From Nostoc sp. KVJ3 (GTDB lineage Bacteria; Cyanobacteriota; Cyanobacteriia; Cyanobacteriales; Nostocaceae), in the NCBI RefSeq assembly GCF_026127265.1, contig NZ_WWFG01000001.1, forward strand, positions 3,399,501-3,463,500: a DNA stretch of 64,000 nucleotides, given 5' to 3'. The notes below the pieces were generated by a model that was given only the letters and a program-made list of their open reading frames with translations, ran no database searches and was not told where the DNA came from. Positions 34,973 through 43,820 of the stretch are shown here, in pieces. The stretch's first letter is position 1. Every line of letters begins with the position of its first letter. The translations under genes were made by a program, and so were the position numbers.

Positions 34973-37900
34973 TTATTCATCAATTGGCAAACCAACTGAA
35001 CTCTTAAATCGAAACCATAAAATTCGCAGCTTCCAAAACTTACTGCTTCGCATCGCTGCAATAGTAGCGTAAGCTTGTTCTAATTGTATATTACTCGGCT
35101 GACTGAAGTTGACTTGTGATTCAAAAAAATCTACTGGCAAACCCAGGAACTTTTTTAGTTTAAACCAACCTGTCCGCAATTTCCAGAATTTACTGGTTTC
35201 CATAGCATCAATTAGAGCAAGAGCTTGCTGCAATTGAGCAGAATAGGGAGATTGAGAGATAGATTCAACTGGGTTTTGAGAGATAGATTTAACTGGGTTT
35301 GCTCCTTGTTGTAACTGATATTGTAAGTTTTGAAGTTGAGCTTGTAAACTACGAAATTCTTCCCATAGTGATGGAATAGCTGAAATATTTTGCTTTTGAA
35401 TATTTTGAGCAGTTTGCATCAATACTTCTGCTACTGTTTCTGCCATTTTCGACCAAGAAAATTTCTTAGCTTGCTCTAAACCAGCACTTACTAATGAGGA
35501 GCGAATATCAGGATGTTGCACTTTTGATAATGCACTCACTAATTCATCAATATTATATTCACTTACATAAAGAACTGCTTCACCACCAACTTCAGGGATA
35601 GAAGAATTACGACAGGTAATGACTGGACAACCACAAGCCATTGCTTCTAAAATAGGCAAACCAAATCCTTCATATAGAGAAGGATAAACTAAAGCAACAG
35701 CACCAGAATAGGCAGCTTTTAATTCTTCATCTGATAACTTAAGCATATAAGTAGAAATATCAGGAACTAAGTTTGCCATTTCTGGCTCAAGTTGAGTATT
35801 AGAACCCACACACACAATAGCAAAATCATTCTGATTAGGTAGTTTAGAAAATCCCTGAAAGGAATAACGTGCATTCTTGTAGCCATCTAAACCAATCCGC
35901 GCTCCAACTAATAGAAAATATGGTTTGTTAAGATTGTATTTAGTTCGGAACTGAGTAATTTTTTCACAACTCATTACTTGAAAATTTTCTGCTAATCCAC
36001 AGTGAGCAACCTTGACAGAATCAGGTGATATATGAGGAAAGAACCTGAGCAAATCACGGGCAGTATTTTCTGAAATTGCTACATAAGCACAAGCGTGTAA
36101 AATTCCATAGTGTTTCTCTTTCCACATTGACTCATTTAAATTAGCATTAATTACCTCTGGAATCATATCGTAAGCCATGAATACAGATGGAGTCGATATT
36201 GGAGTTGTGTAATAAGTTGATACAAGTAACTGAATTCGCTGTTGATCGCATATTTTTTGTAGCATTTCGCTATCAGTAGCAGTTTTACTGTATTTATATC
36301 TACTGATCTGACAATAACGAATACCCGGAATTATTGGAGCTGTTCCATCTCTGTCCAGAAAAACTATTTGCTTTGCAAACCCACTATTTACCCATTCTGC
36401 CAAAAGACATTTCCATACAGTTGGAATTCCTCCAGTTTGAAAGAGCTGAAATACTACGCCATCAATGGCAATTATTGGGGATATATTTTGAATTTTAGAT
36501 GCTGCTTGTTGGATTTCCTCTGATGATAAAAAATACCAATTATTACTACTAGGTTCTTGCTTGGCAATCGGCACTACACCGCAAGATTCTGCCATATCCA
36601 CCATCGTTTTATCTTTTACCCAAGCGAAATACTCACTAAGAAATAGAGGAAATCTACCCTGCGTCTGTAGTTTTAACCATTGTGACTCTGCATTTTTATA
36701 GCCATAGTAAATTTCTTTAAATTTTAATTGTTGTGGAATAACATAAGCATAATGATGAAAAACTAAACCTTGCTTTTCAGTTTCTTTATGTAAAAAAGGA
36801 TTGATACTAGCTATATCCTTTGTTTTTCCATTAATTAAAGTTTCAACTAATTTAGGAGGTTCGTGGGCAGCCCAAATGTAACCAGGCTTAAACCTCCAGG
36901 TTCTTAACCATTCTTGCTTAGGGTTTTGAGTATGACAATTCCGCGTACTGATAATAAGTTTTTCCCCAACAAAATACCAACACCAATAAAATGCAGCACT
37001 TTTTTCAGGATGTTCAATAAACATTTGCTGAACCTTGCAAATTTGCTCAAAAGTCCACAGTTCATCAACATCCACTTGCCATAATAAACACTCTTCTGAA
37101 ATATTAACAAGAGGAGCATTAACCATTTCTCTTTTACCATCCCAGAATATCCCTTCAGGTTTCCGATAGACAGTAATATTGTTAGGGTATTGTTGAGCTA
37201 ATTTGTCTATATATTCTGTTGTCCCATCTTTACTACGACCTTGATAATGCATAACATCCGTTACTTTACCTCCTAAACTGACACTCCATCCTGTATCATG
37301 CTTTAATTCAGCAACACCTTCAACAATATGCCATTGCCATTTAAAAGGAAGTTGTTTAAAAATATCAATATGATATTCAATGAAAGGTTGCCCATTTAAA
37401 ACAATTGTAAAGAAGTGAATAGGTAACTCATAAAAAATAAAGCCCACACCCTTTTTCTTGAAGATAGAATATCCATTTCTTAATTCAAAATTTTTACGTA
37501 CTAGAATATAGTTTTCATCATCTAACAATCTATGATGGGCTTCATAATTTTTAAGGCTATTGATATCATCTAAAATGATTATTTTTGCACCATATACTTC
37601 ATCAAGTTCAATGTTTCCAGTAAATTCTGAACCATCTATCAATACTAGATCGAAATAATCAATATTATTTTCTTCTTTTATTTTTCTTATTCCGTTACCT
37701 GAAACACTACTACTTTTTACATAATCAATATCCTGGTGCAACCATCTTATAACTTCATCCAAAGGATAGTTATTGAGATTAGTTTTATGTTTACGGTAAA
37801 AGTTAATTACATCTTCCTCACTGGGAAAATCATCAATATCAATTGATGATAAGTTATAACACTTCACAAAGTCAGCATAGGAATAGGTTTGCTGTAGTAC

Positions 37901-38122
37901 TGAAAACCGTACTTCAGAAACCTCCATACAATAAAGTAAAGGTTTTTTTGGATTTTTTCTTATTCCTTTAACAAAGGCTTCTGTACTACCGCTTCCTGAC
38001 GAAGAACCAATTTCAAGGATATTGCTGATTTGTGCTTCAGCAGCAATTGCTTGAATTGTATTGTATAGCTCGTCATTTTTGATTTCAGGATCAATTAAAG
38101 AATTAAGTTGTGAATCTTGCAT
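34973..38122 (-). CDS. Three-domain fusion: methyltransferase-like, GT2-like and GT4, with two C-terminal tags
   Basis: A 1049-residue protein. Residues about 1-230 form a Rossmann methyltransferase-like domain (ILEIGSSSGSGSTEAFV at 33-49, FDLVLIDGSEF near 175). Residues about 235-540 look like a GT-A type domain with the acidic motif WQVDVDELW near 350. Residues about 545-905 are a GT4 domain (YPSLYEGFGLPILEAMACG). The tail holds a glutamine-rich coiled coil (LQAQLQNLQYQLQQ) and then two copies of the tag I-x-A-M-x-(S/T)-SKFWKLR-x-x-WF (about 955-982 and 1020-1047). One protein thus combines methylation and two sugar transfers, probably for a capping or chain-building step. The gene starts about 50 bases after its upstream neighbour. 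Confidence 0.8.
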   Translation of the reverse strand: MQDSQLNSLIDPEIKNDELYNTIQAIAAEAQISNILEIGSSSGSGSTEAFVKGIRKNPKKPLLYCMEVSEVRFSVLQQTYSYADFVKCYNLSSIDIDDFPSEEDVINFYRKHKTNLNNYPLDEVIRWLHQDIDYVKSSSVSGNGIRKIKEENNIDYFDLVLIDGSEFTGNIELDEVYGAKIIILDDINSLKNYEAHHRLLDDENYILVRKNFELRNGYSIFKKKGVGFIFYELPIHFFTIVLNGQPFIEYHIDIFKQLPFKWQWHIVEGVAELKHDTGWSVSLGGKVTDVMHYQGRSKDGTTEYIDKLAQQYPNNITVYRKPEGIFWDGKREMVNAPLVNISEECLLWQVDVDELWTFEQICKVQQMFIEHPEKSAAFYWCWYFVGEKLIISTRNCHTQNPKQEWLRTWRFKPGYIWAAHEPPKLVETLINGKTKDIASINPFLHKETEKQGLVFHHYAYVIPQQLKFKEIYYGYKNAESQWLKLQTQGRFPLFLSEYFAWVKDKTMVDMAESCGVVPIAKQEPSSNNWYFLSSEEIQQAASKIQNISPIIAIDGVVFQLFQTGGIPTVWKCLLAEWVNSGFAKQIVFLDRDGTAPIIPGIRYCQISRYKYSKTATDSEMLQKICDQQRIQLLVSTYYTTPISTPSVFMAYDMIPEVINANLNESMWKEKHYGILHACAYVAISENTARDLLRFFPHISPDSVKVAHCGLAENFQVMSCEKITQFRTKYNLNKPYFLLVGARIGLDGYKNARYSFQGFSKLPNQNDFAIVCVGSNTQLEPEMANLVPDISTYMLKLSDEELKAAYSGAVALVYPSLYEGFGLPILEAMACGCPVITCRNSSIPEVGGEAVLYVSEYNIDELVSALSKVQHPDIRSSLVSAGLEQAKKFSWSKMAETVAEVLMQTAQNIQKQNISAIPSLWEEFRSLQAQLQNLQYQLQQGANPVKSISQNPVESISQSPYSAQLQQALALIDAMETSKFWKLRTGWFKLKKFLGLPVDFFESQVNFSQPSNIQLEQAYATIAAMRSSKFWKLRILWFRFKSSVGLPIDE

Positions 38123-38173
38123 TTTTTTCTTATAGTTTAGACAAAGTTTATACTAGATAAGTATTGACTAATC

Positions 38174-39424
38174 CTAATCTTCTGATGGTATTCCTAATAA
38201 TTTTTTCACCTTGAACCATGCTGTTCTTAGCTTCCAGAATTTACTAGTTTTCATTGCATCGATCAAATCTTCGGCTTGTTTTAATTTAGTTTTCAGGGAT
38301 TGTATTTCAGATTTTAACTGTGGATTAGTTAATTCACTATCTCCTAAAATACTCGATATTTCCTCTGGCAATTGATATGAAAAATCTAGTGAAATTTTCG
38401 GGATAGCATAGTCCTCTTGAATATGCTCTCTATTTTTTAGCTCTGGTATAAGCTGGTACTCAACTTTATTCCCAGTTGTGACAAATTCGATTATCTGCTG
38501 AATTCTATGCTCAATTGTATGTTTTGTAATAACTTCTTCCTGAGCAGTAATAGTAATTGTTTCTAAATCTTTTATATGCTTTAAGTAATAATTAATTTGT
38601 TCAGCCAGCTTTTCAAAGTTATCGATATCGTAAGGTATATAATGCTGATAATCTTTGAATATCTTTGCAGCTATTGGTCGACCCTTTAAATTGTATTGAA
38701 ATAATAAAGTGCCGCAAGCCATTGCTTCATAAACTCTAGTAGAATAACCCCAGCCAACATCGCTTACACTAGGTAAATTTATAGTAGCTGTGTAATTATT
38801 TAATTTTAGAACTAACTCCTCAAATGAGTCTAGTGAGCCAATCTGTTTATCTGTAAATTCTACTAAATTCTTTTCCAGAAGCTTGTCTAACAAGATTTTT
38901 CTTTCACTATAAACATTGGGTATCCCAAAATCAGTTATTTGACCAAAAAAGAAGAGTTTATTTTTTCTTTCAGGAGGCGCTAATTTAACTTTAAAATTTT
39001 CCCCGTCAACCCACAGAGGCATAAAGCAAGCGTTATTTCCTTTCTTTTTATAAAAGATACTATCTTTTTCATCTACATACAAAAAGTAGTCAAAGCATCG
39101 AATAGCGCTTGAAGACTTATGTATACTATCAGGGAATCGTGAGTTTAAAATTAATTCCCAAGCAATACACACAGTGGGAATTTTCAGTTTATACCAAAAC
39201 TCCCGTTTTTGTGAGGTATTGTGAAGATATATCATATGATGATCTGCACACATTAATATAATTAAATCAGACGTGCTGTTTTTTAGATAGTCAAAAAGTT
39301 GTTCATAGTTAAACTGGTTCAATTGAAAGCACTTATTTAATAAGCCCATTCTTTCCAATGTCAAGGCAAACCCTTTACCTCCTGTCCAATGAATATTATC
39401 TGGCCATACAAAATCTATTTTCAT
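38174..39424 (-). CDS. CgeB-like glycosyltransferase with C-terminal SKFWKLR tag
   Basis: A 416-residue protein. The middle holds a late GT-B donor motif, GWGYSTRVYEAMACGTLLF (about 224-242), and a glycosyl-transferase group 1 type C-terminus (YIPYDIDNFEKLAEQI), as in the CgeB/YkvP group. After about residue 345 come a linker and a coiled coil (LKSEIQSLKTKLKQAEDLI). The tag DAMKTSKFWKLRTAWFKVKK follows near the very end (about 388-407), the same as in three neighbours. The gap to the sulfotransferase gene is seven bases, so translation is coupled. Confidence 0.8.
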   Translation of the reverse strand: MKIDFVWPDNIHWTGGKGFALTLERMGLLNKCFQLNQFNYEQLFDYLKNSTSDLIILMCADHHMIYLHNTSQKREFWYKLKIPTVCIAWELILNSRFPDSIHKSSSAIRCFDYFLYVDEKDSIFYKKKGNNACFMPLWVDGENFKVKLAPPERKNKLFFFGQITDFGIPNVYSERKILLDKLLEKNLVEFTDKQIGSLDSFEELVLKLNNYTATINLPSVSDVGWGYSTRVYEAMACGTLLFQYNLKGRPIAAKIFKDYQHYIPYDIDNFEKLAEQINYYLKHIKDLETITITAQEEVITKHTIEHRIQQIIEFVTTGNKVEYQLIPELKNREHIQEDYAIPKISLDFSYQLPEEISSILGDSELTNPQLKSEIQSLKTKLKQAEDLIDAMKTSKFWKLRTAWFKVKKLLGIPSED

Positions 39425-39431
39425 ATCATTA

Positions 39432-40559
39432 TTAGTTAATTGGTAATCCTACTATTTGCTTGATTCTAAACCAAGCCTGACGCATTTTCCAAAACTTACT
39501 ACTTTCCATAGCAGCTATTCTTTGTTCAGTTTGCTGTAATTGGGATTGAGTTTGTTGTAATTGGGATTGAGTTTGCTGTAACTGGGATTGAGTTTGTTGT
39601 AATTGGGATTGAGTTTGCTGTAACTGGGATTGAGTTTGCTGTAACTGGGATTGAGTTTGTTGTAACTGGGATTGAGTTTGCTGTAATTGGGATTGAGTTT
39701 GTTGTAATTGGGATTGAGTTTGCTGTAATTGGGATTGAGTTTGCTGTAATAATTTTGGATTTTCCGATAGATAACCTAATCTAATCAATGCTGAACCATG
39801 AAATTTTATAAAAGAATTCATCTGTTCTGCGTTAAAGCAATCTTGACTTTCTCCAATCTGACCTTTTCTAACAAAATTCATGGAGGGATCAGAATTAATC
39901 AATTCAGGAACATCAGAATATTGTTTAAGTTCTAAATTTTGCATTTTTTCAAAGCTAGAAGCTAAAACTGCAGTTTTAACTGCCTCGTGATTAGGTTTAA
40001 TTCCTGAAAAAATAAGCATTTTTTCTAATTGTTGAATAGGATTATTTTTCAAATCTTCATAACTTATGAGCAGAAAGTTTGATGAAGCGTTGTCTAACCA
40101 TCCATGAACGTGATTACTCCAAGTTCCAATGGAAGCATTGAAATGATCGGTAAAACCATAGTTGAATAATAAAATAAAATCATGAAATTTAGTTTTTTGA
40201 GGAATTGTTCGGAATTTCAAGCAAAAGTAGTAATAAGAAACTGCCACATCCATTCCATGTCGAACAACATAAATCACCTTTTTATAAATAGGTGTATATG
40301 AAGCATGACTTGTAATATAAAGAGGTCTTGTTTTTGAATTTTCAATTAGGTCTCGACCGTCATAAATTGAAGGCAGAATTTGACGGTAATTAGTAAAATC
40401 ACATTTATCTTCAGTTAGATAATTGCCAATCAAGAATCTCACCCAAGTGTTTCCAGACTTAGGATAGGAGACCAAAAATATCACATCATCAAGTGTAATT
40501 CCATTGGGTAATTTGCCATTCAAGGCTATTTGCTGTTCTTCTAATGTTAAACTACTCAT
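39432..40559 (-). CDS. Sulfotransferase with QLQQTQS coiled-coil array and SKFWKMR tag
   Basis: A 375-residue protein. Residues about 1-270 are a PAPS-dependent sulfotransferase. The 5'-phosphosulfate loop YPKSGNTWVRFL is near 32-43. The 3'-phosphate site is YVVRHGMDVAVSYY (about 98-111), and a late KGQIGESQDCF corresponds to the usual RKGxxGDW motif. It would sulfate a sugar of the surface polymer. Residues about 272-345 are a perfect heptad array, QLQQTQS repeated about ten times, then RIAAMESSKFWKMRQAWFRI. The array is coded by 21-bp DNA repeats at 39530-39751. Confidence 0.88.
   Translation of the reverse strand: MSSLTLEEQQIALNGKLPNGITLDDVIFLVSYPKSGNTWVRFLIGNYLTEDKCDFTNYRQILPSIYDGRDLIENSKTRPLYITSHASYTPIYKKVIYVVRHGMDVAVSYYYFCLKFRTIPQKTKFHDFILLFNYGFTDHFNASIGTWSNHVHGWLDNASSNFLLISYEDLKNNPIQQLEKMLIFSGIKPNHEAVKTAVLASSFEKMQNLELKQYSDVPELINSDPSMNFVRKGQIGESQDCFNAEQMNSFIKFHGSALIRLGYLSENPKLLQQTQSQLQQTQSQLQQTQSQLQQTQSQLQQTQSQLQQTQSQLQQTQSQLQQTQSQLQQTQSQLQQTQSQLQQTEQRIAAMESSKFWKMRQAWFRIKQIVGLPIN
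39530..39751. repeat. 21-bp in-gene tandem repeat, ten units (sulfotransferase)
   Basis: The octamer GGGATTGA recurs exactly every 21 bases at 39542, 39563 and onward to 39731, ten times. Units differ only at a C/T in TTGCTG/TTGTTG and at AATTGGG/AACTGGG. Translated on the minus strand it is a heptad repeat, so array length can vary without breaking frame. Confidence 0.95.
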
Positions 40560-40649
40560 AAATAGTTTTTGAGTTTATTTTTTGATCTGCTCGTAATTTA
40601 AAACATTACTACCTTGCGATTTTGGGATATTAACTTTATATTTTCTTAA

Positions 40650-41846
40650 TTAGTTAATTCGTAATCCTATTCTTTGCTTGATTCTAAACCAAGCCTGACG
40701 TATTTTCCAAAATTTACTACTTTCTATAGCAGCGATTCTTTCTTCAGTCTGCTGTAATTGGGATTGAGTTTGCTGTAATTGGGATTGAGTTTGCTGTAAT
40801 TGGGATTGAGTTTGCTGTAATTGGGATTGAGTTTGCTGTAATTGGGATTGAGTTTGCTGTAATTGGGATTGAGTTTGCTGTAATTGGGATTGAGTTTGCT
40901 GTAATTGGGATTGAGTCTCTACATTCCTTAATAAATTAATTTGCAAGTTATCATAGTTGGCTTTACATTCTTCAGATTTATCTATCAATGCTTGTATTAG
41001 TCTTCCTGATGGATGTGACAACAAATATTGACTAATTTTTTCAGCCGCATTTTTAACAATATTTTTTTTACTAGCTATAAGATACATATCATAAAAATAA
41101 AATATTGGCTCTTCAAATTCAATGACATTAAATCCGATACGATTTAATAATTCTTTAGCAGAATTTTTATTAAATAGATATAGATGTTCATCAGCTTTCA
41201 TTTGCCCTAAAAAAATATCGTTATTATTAATCATATCTTCATAAGTTCTATTTTCTCCATAACAAGGCATTTGTATAATAAAAATAGCATCCTCTTTTAG
41301 AAGAGATGCACAATATTCCATTGTTACTAAAGGCTCTGGTAAATGTTCTAAAACATCGTTTAAAATAATTGCATCAAATTTCTCTTCTTTTTCAAACTGA
41401 AATTTTTGATCTCCAATTTTACCTAATAGCATAGGAATATCAAAAGCTTCACGCGCAAAAGATACAACCCAAGGACTCATTTCAGATCCTATTGCATTAA
41501 AACCACTCCATTTCATCAGTCCGACTAAACCTCCATGAGCGCAACCCAATTCTATAACTCTAGCTGGAGGTAGTTTATATTTAAGAAGTGTGCATAACCA
41601 ATAAAGACATCTTTCAGGTAAATCTTGACGACTCCGTTGATAAATATCTGGAAATCCCAGTTCATCCATGTGAGAAAACCAGTATTTTTTACCATAAAAA
41701 TCTTCTTGATCGTTTTCAACAACAGTTTCTTCAACACTTAGTCCACATTGAGATACTAAAGTGCTACATTCCTGACAAATGGAATATTCAGGAGAAAAAT
41801 AGTTTAGATGAGTACTACCACACCAACATTTTTGGATTTTCAGCAT
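40650..41846 (-). CDS. SAM methyltransferase with zinc-ribbon N-terminus, QLQQTQS array and SKFWKIR tag
   Basis: A 398-residue protein. The N-terminus has a metal-binding ribbon (CWCGSTH near residues 7-13, then CQEC and QCG by residue 35) like the sugar C-methyltransferases. The methyltransferase domain follows: motif I VIELGCAHGGLVGL (about 96-109), then NDVLEHLPEP (about 163-172). Residues about 310-365 are a QLQQTQS heptad array. The end is RIAAIESSKFWKIRQAWFRI. The likely role is methylation of a sugar or of the chain end. The final 30 codons and the array are nearly identical in DNA to the sulfotransferase gene next to it. Confidence 0.85.
   Translation of the reverse strand: MLKIQKCWCGSTHLNYFSPEYSICQECSTLVSQCGLSVEETVVENDQEDFYGKKYWFSHMDELGFPDIYQRSRQDLPERCLYWLCTLLKYKLPPARVIELGCAHGGLVGLMKWSGFNAIGSEMSPWVVSFAREAFDIPMLLGKIGDQKFQFEKEEKFDAIILNDVLEHLPEPLVTMEYCASLLKEDAIFIIQMPCYGENRTYEDMINNNDIFLGQMKADEHLYLFNKNSAKELLNRIGFNVIEFEEPIFYFYDMYLIASKKNIVKNAAEKISQYLLSHPSGRLIQALIDKSEECKANYDNLQINLLRNVETQSQLQQTQSQLQQTQSQLQQTQSQLQQTQSQLQQTQSQLQQTQSQLQQTQSQLQQTEERIAAIESSKFWKIRQAWFRIKQRIGLRIN
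40748..40916. repeat. 21-bp in-gene tandem repeat, eight units (methyltransferase)
   Basis: GGGATTGA recurs at 40760, 40781, 40802, 40823, 40844, 40865, 40886 and 40907. Most units are identical over all 21 bases (GCTGTAATTGGGATTGAGTT), more uniform than the neighbouring array, which suggests recent expansion or homogenisation. Confidence 0.95.
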
Positions 41847-41947
41847 ATATAGATTTACTATTTTTAAGCATTATTGAATTTAATCAATATGGCTCTTTAG
41901 TTTCTGTTATGTCAATCTAGCAGTAAATCCTGTAATCTTGAAAAGAT

Positions 41948-42703
41948 TTAACTAGAAAAAGATTGACCTTGATTAACACTTTTAAGATAGACTCTTACAA
42001 CTTCATTAGCTTCTCCAGCCAATTTTATATTACCCTTATTTAACCAAATGGCTTTATCACAAGATTGTTGTATAAACTCCATTGAATGAGAAACAACTAT
42101 AATTGTGACATGAGCCTCCCAAAACTTATCCATCCTTTGCTTACATTTGTTCTTAAAACTCTCATCTCCTACTGATAACACTTCATCTAGTATCAAAATA
42201 TCTGGTTGTATATCAGTAGCGATCGCAAATCCTAGCCGTGCAACCATACCCGAAGATAACCCCTTCACAGGCATGAGTGTATAATCCTGTAATTCTGCAA
42301 ACTCCAAAATTGACTGAATTCTTTGTTGCATATCTGCTCTGGAAAATCCCAGCAGCACTCCATACAACAAAATATTATCCATGACAGAAATTTCTGCATC
42401 AAACCCTCCTCCGAGTTCAATCAAAGGAGCAATTTGACCTCGCACTCTTACTGAACCAGTCGTCGGTTGAAGAATGCCACAAATTATCTTTAAAAGTGTT
42501 GATTTACCAGAGCCATTAGCCCCAATAATACCTATTTTTTCCCCCCTTTCGACCACTAAATTAATTTTGTCTAATACTAACTTCTTTGCAGGCTGGCGAT
42601 ATTTGCCCTCTAATATAGAAAGCAGCGTTTTCTTAAAGTCATAGGAAAACTCTTCTTGTGTGCGTCGCCATAGCGAAACATTATCCAGGCGAATTACTTC
42701 CAT
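41948..42703 (-). CDS. Polysaccharide ABC exporter ATPase (Wzt/TagH type)
   Basis: A 251-residue ATPase of the lipopolysaccharide/teichoic acid exporter group. Walker A is GANGSGKSTLL (about 62-72). The signature KGLSSGMVARLGFA (about 147-160) is of the S-S-G-M form typical of this group. Walker B is DILILDEVLSVGD (about 169-181), and the switch histidine is in VVSHSME. It lacks the C-terminal carbohydrate-recognition domain of Wzt proteins that read a chain-end cap. It abuts the permease gene (42703/42704). Confidence 0.93.
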   Translation of the reverse strand: MEVIRLDNVSLWRRTQEEFSYDFKKTLLSILEGKYRQPAKKLVLDKINLVVERGEKIGIIGANGSGKSTLLKIICGILQPTTGSVRVRGQIAPLIELGGGFDAEISVMDNILLYGVLLGFSRADMQQRIQSILEFAELQDYTLMPVKGLSSGMVARLGFAIATDIQPDILILDEVLSVGDESFKNKCKQRMDKFWEAHVTIIVVSHSMEFIQQSCDKAIWLNKGNIKLAGEANEVVRVYLKSVNQGQSFSS

Positions 42704-43510
42704 TTACAGTAAATCCATAAACTGATGTCGCCACAGATGAAAACACGTCCATCCCAGGGTCAAAATAATTACGCCACTAAGTAAAGCGCCCCAAATTAAA
42801 CCTAAATCTGGTGGAGATCCTGATAATGTAATTTGACGCAGACTTTCAATAATGGGTGATAGCGGATTTAAGCTTAAGAATGGCTTTACCTGCTTTGCTA
42901 CAATAGCTGCTGGATAAAATATAGGACTACTGAGGCAAATCACAAATACAACTAACTCATAAAAATAAGGTAAATCTCTAAAAAATACGTATAAAGCGCT
43001 TACCAAAAATCCAATTCCTGTAGAAACTAAGATTAGAGCTAGAAATGGAAATACCAATGCTGCAACATTTACTAGACTTTTGGAATTAATCAAAGTCATA
43101 ATCACTAATAAGGGAAATGTTCCCACCGAAAATTGAAATACACTTGCTGCAATCATCGATAGAGGAAAAACGCTCACTGGCAGACGAATTTTATTCAGAA
43201 GTGAGCCATTACCAACTACACTACCCAATGCCTGAGAAGTGGAAGCCGAGAAAAAATTTATAACCACCAACCCTGTAAAGGCTGCCAATACATAGTTCAT
43301 TATGGAATTGCCATAATAGGATGCAAAAGTCGCGCCAAAGATTGCCGTATATAAGCCAGTCATAATCAACGGGTTCAACAGCGACCAATATACACCTAAA
43401 AACGACCCACGGTAGCGAACTTTCAGGTTACGCGATACCAAAACGTGCAGCAATTCCCAATAGCGCCGCACCTGCAACCAAGTTGAATTATCTTTAAGCG
43501 AAATTATCAT
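42704..43510 (-). CDS. Polysaccharide ABC exporter permease (Wzm/TagG type)
   Basis: A six-span ABC-2 type permease of 268 residues from the ATG at 43510 (MIISLKDNS); the frame also allows a GTG six codons earlier at 43528. The N-terminal amphipathic segment RRYWELLHVLVSRNLKVRYR and the following FLGVYWSLLNPL are family hallmarks. It forms the membrane channel for the ATPase gene directly after it and would export the lipid-linked polymer made by the island. It is the first gene of the island, so the promoter should lie in 43511-43820. Confidence 0.92.
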   Translation of the reverse strand: MIISLKDNSTWLQVRRYWELLHVLVSRNLKVRYRGSFLGVYWSLLNPLIMTGLYTAIFGATFASYYGNSIMNYVLAAFTGLVVINFFSASTSQALGSVVGNGSLLNKIRLPVSVFPLSMIAASVFQFSVGTFPLLVIMTLINSKSLVNVAALVFPFLALILVSTGIGFLVSALYVFFRDLPYFYELVVFVICLSSPIFYPAAIVAKQVKPFLSLNPLSPIIESLRQITLSGSPPDLGLIWGALLSGVIILTLGWTCFHLWRHQFMDLL

Positions 43511-43820
43511 CCTTAAGAACCACCACACACCACAGACAAGTTATTCGCAAATTTTATAGTATCAGAGCGGACTTTGCCGCACTAGCCTACCATTAAAGAC
43601 TTTATTTTAAAAAGCACTGTGAAACGCACAAGTTACTATTTAATATTTTTATACTCTTAACCACACCCTACCCTGACAAGACCAGTTGATTTATCAATTT
43701 GTTCCTAGAACTCTGTGCTACAAACCAGCATGGTTAAAGTATCATACGAATGTTTAAAAGTCAAGTATAATCCTTTTCAGGATGTCTACTCATTGGATGA
43801 TCTAAGCACTACTCTATTAC
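43511..43820. other. Upstream region of the polysaccharide island
   Basis: About 310 bases between the exporter permease and the last Uma2 gene, both on the minus strand. It should carry the island promoter. I see AT-rich sequence without a convincing box, terminator or repeat. Confidence 0.4.

Noticed and set aside
39530..40916. Regular repeats suggesting a CRISPR array
   Set aside because: The units are contiguous 21-bp tandem repeats with no spacers, and they code a heptad coiled coil in frame.
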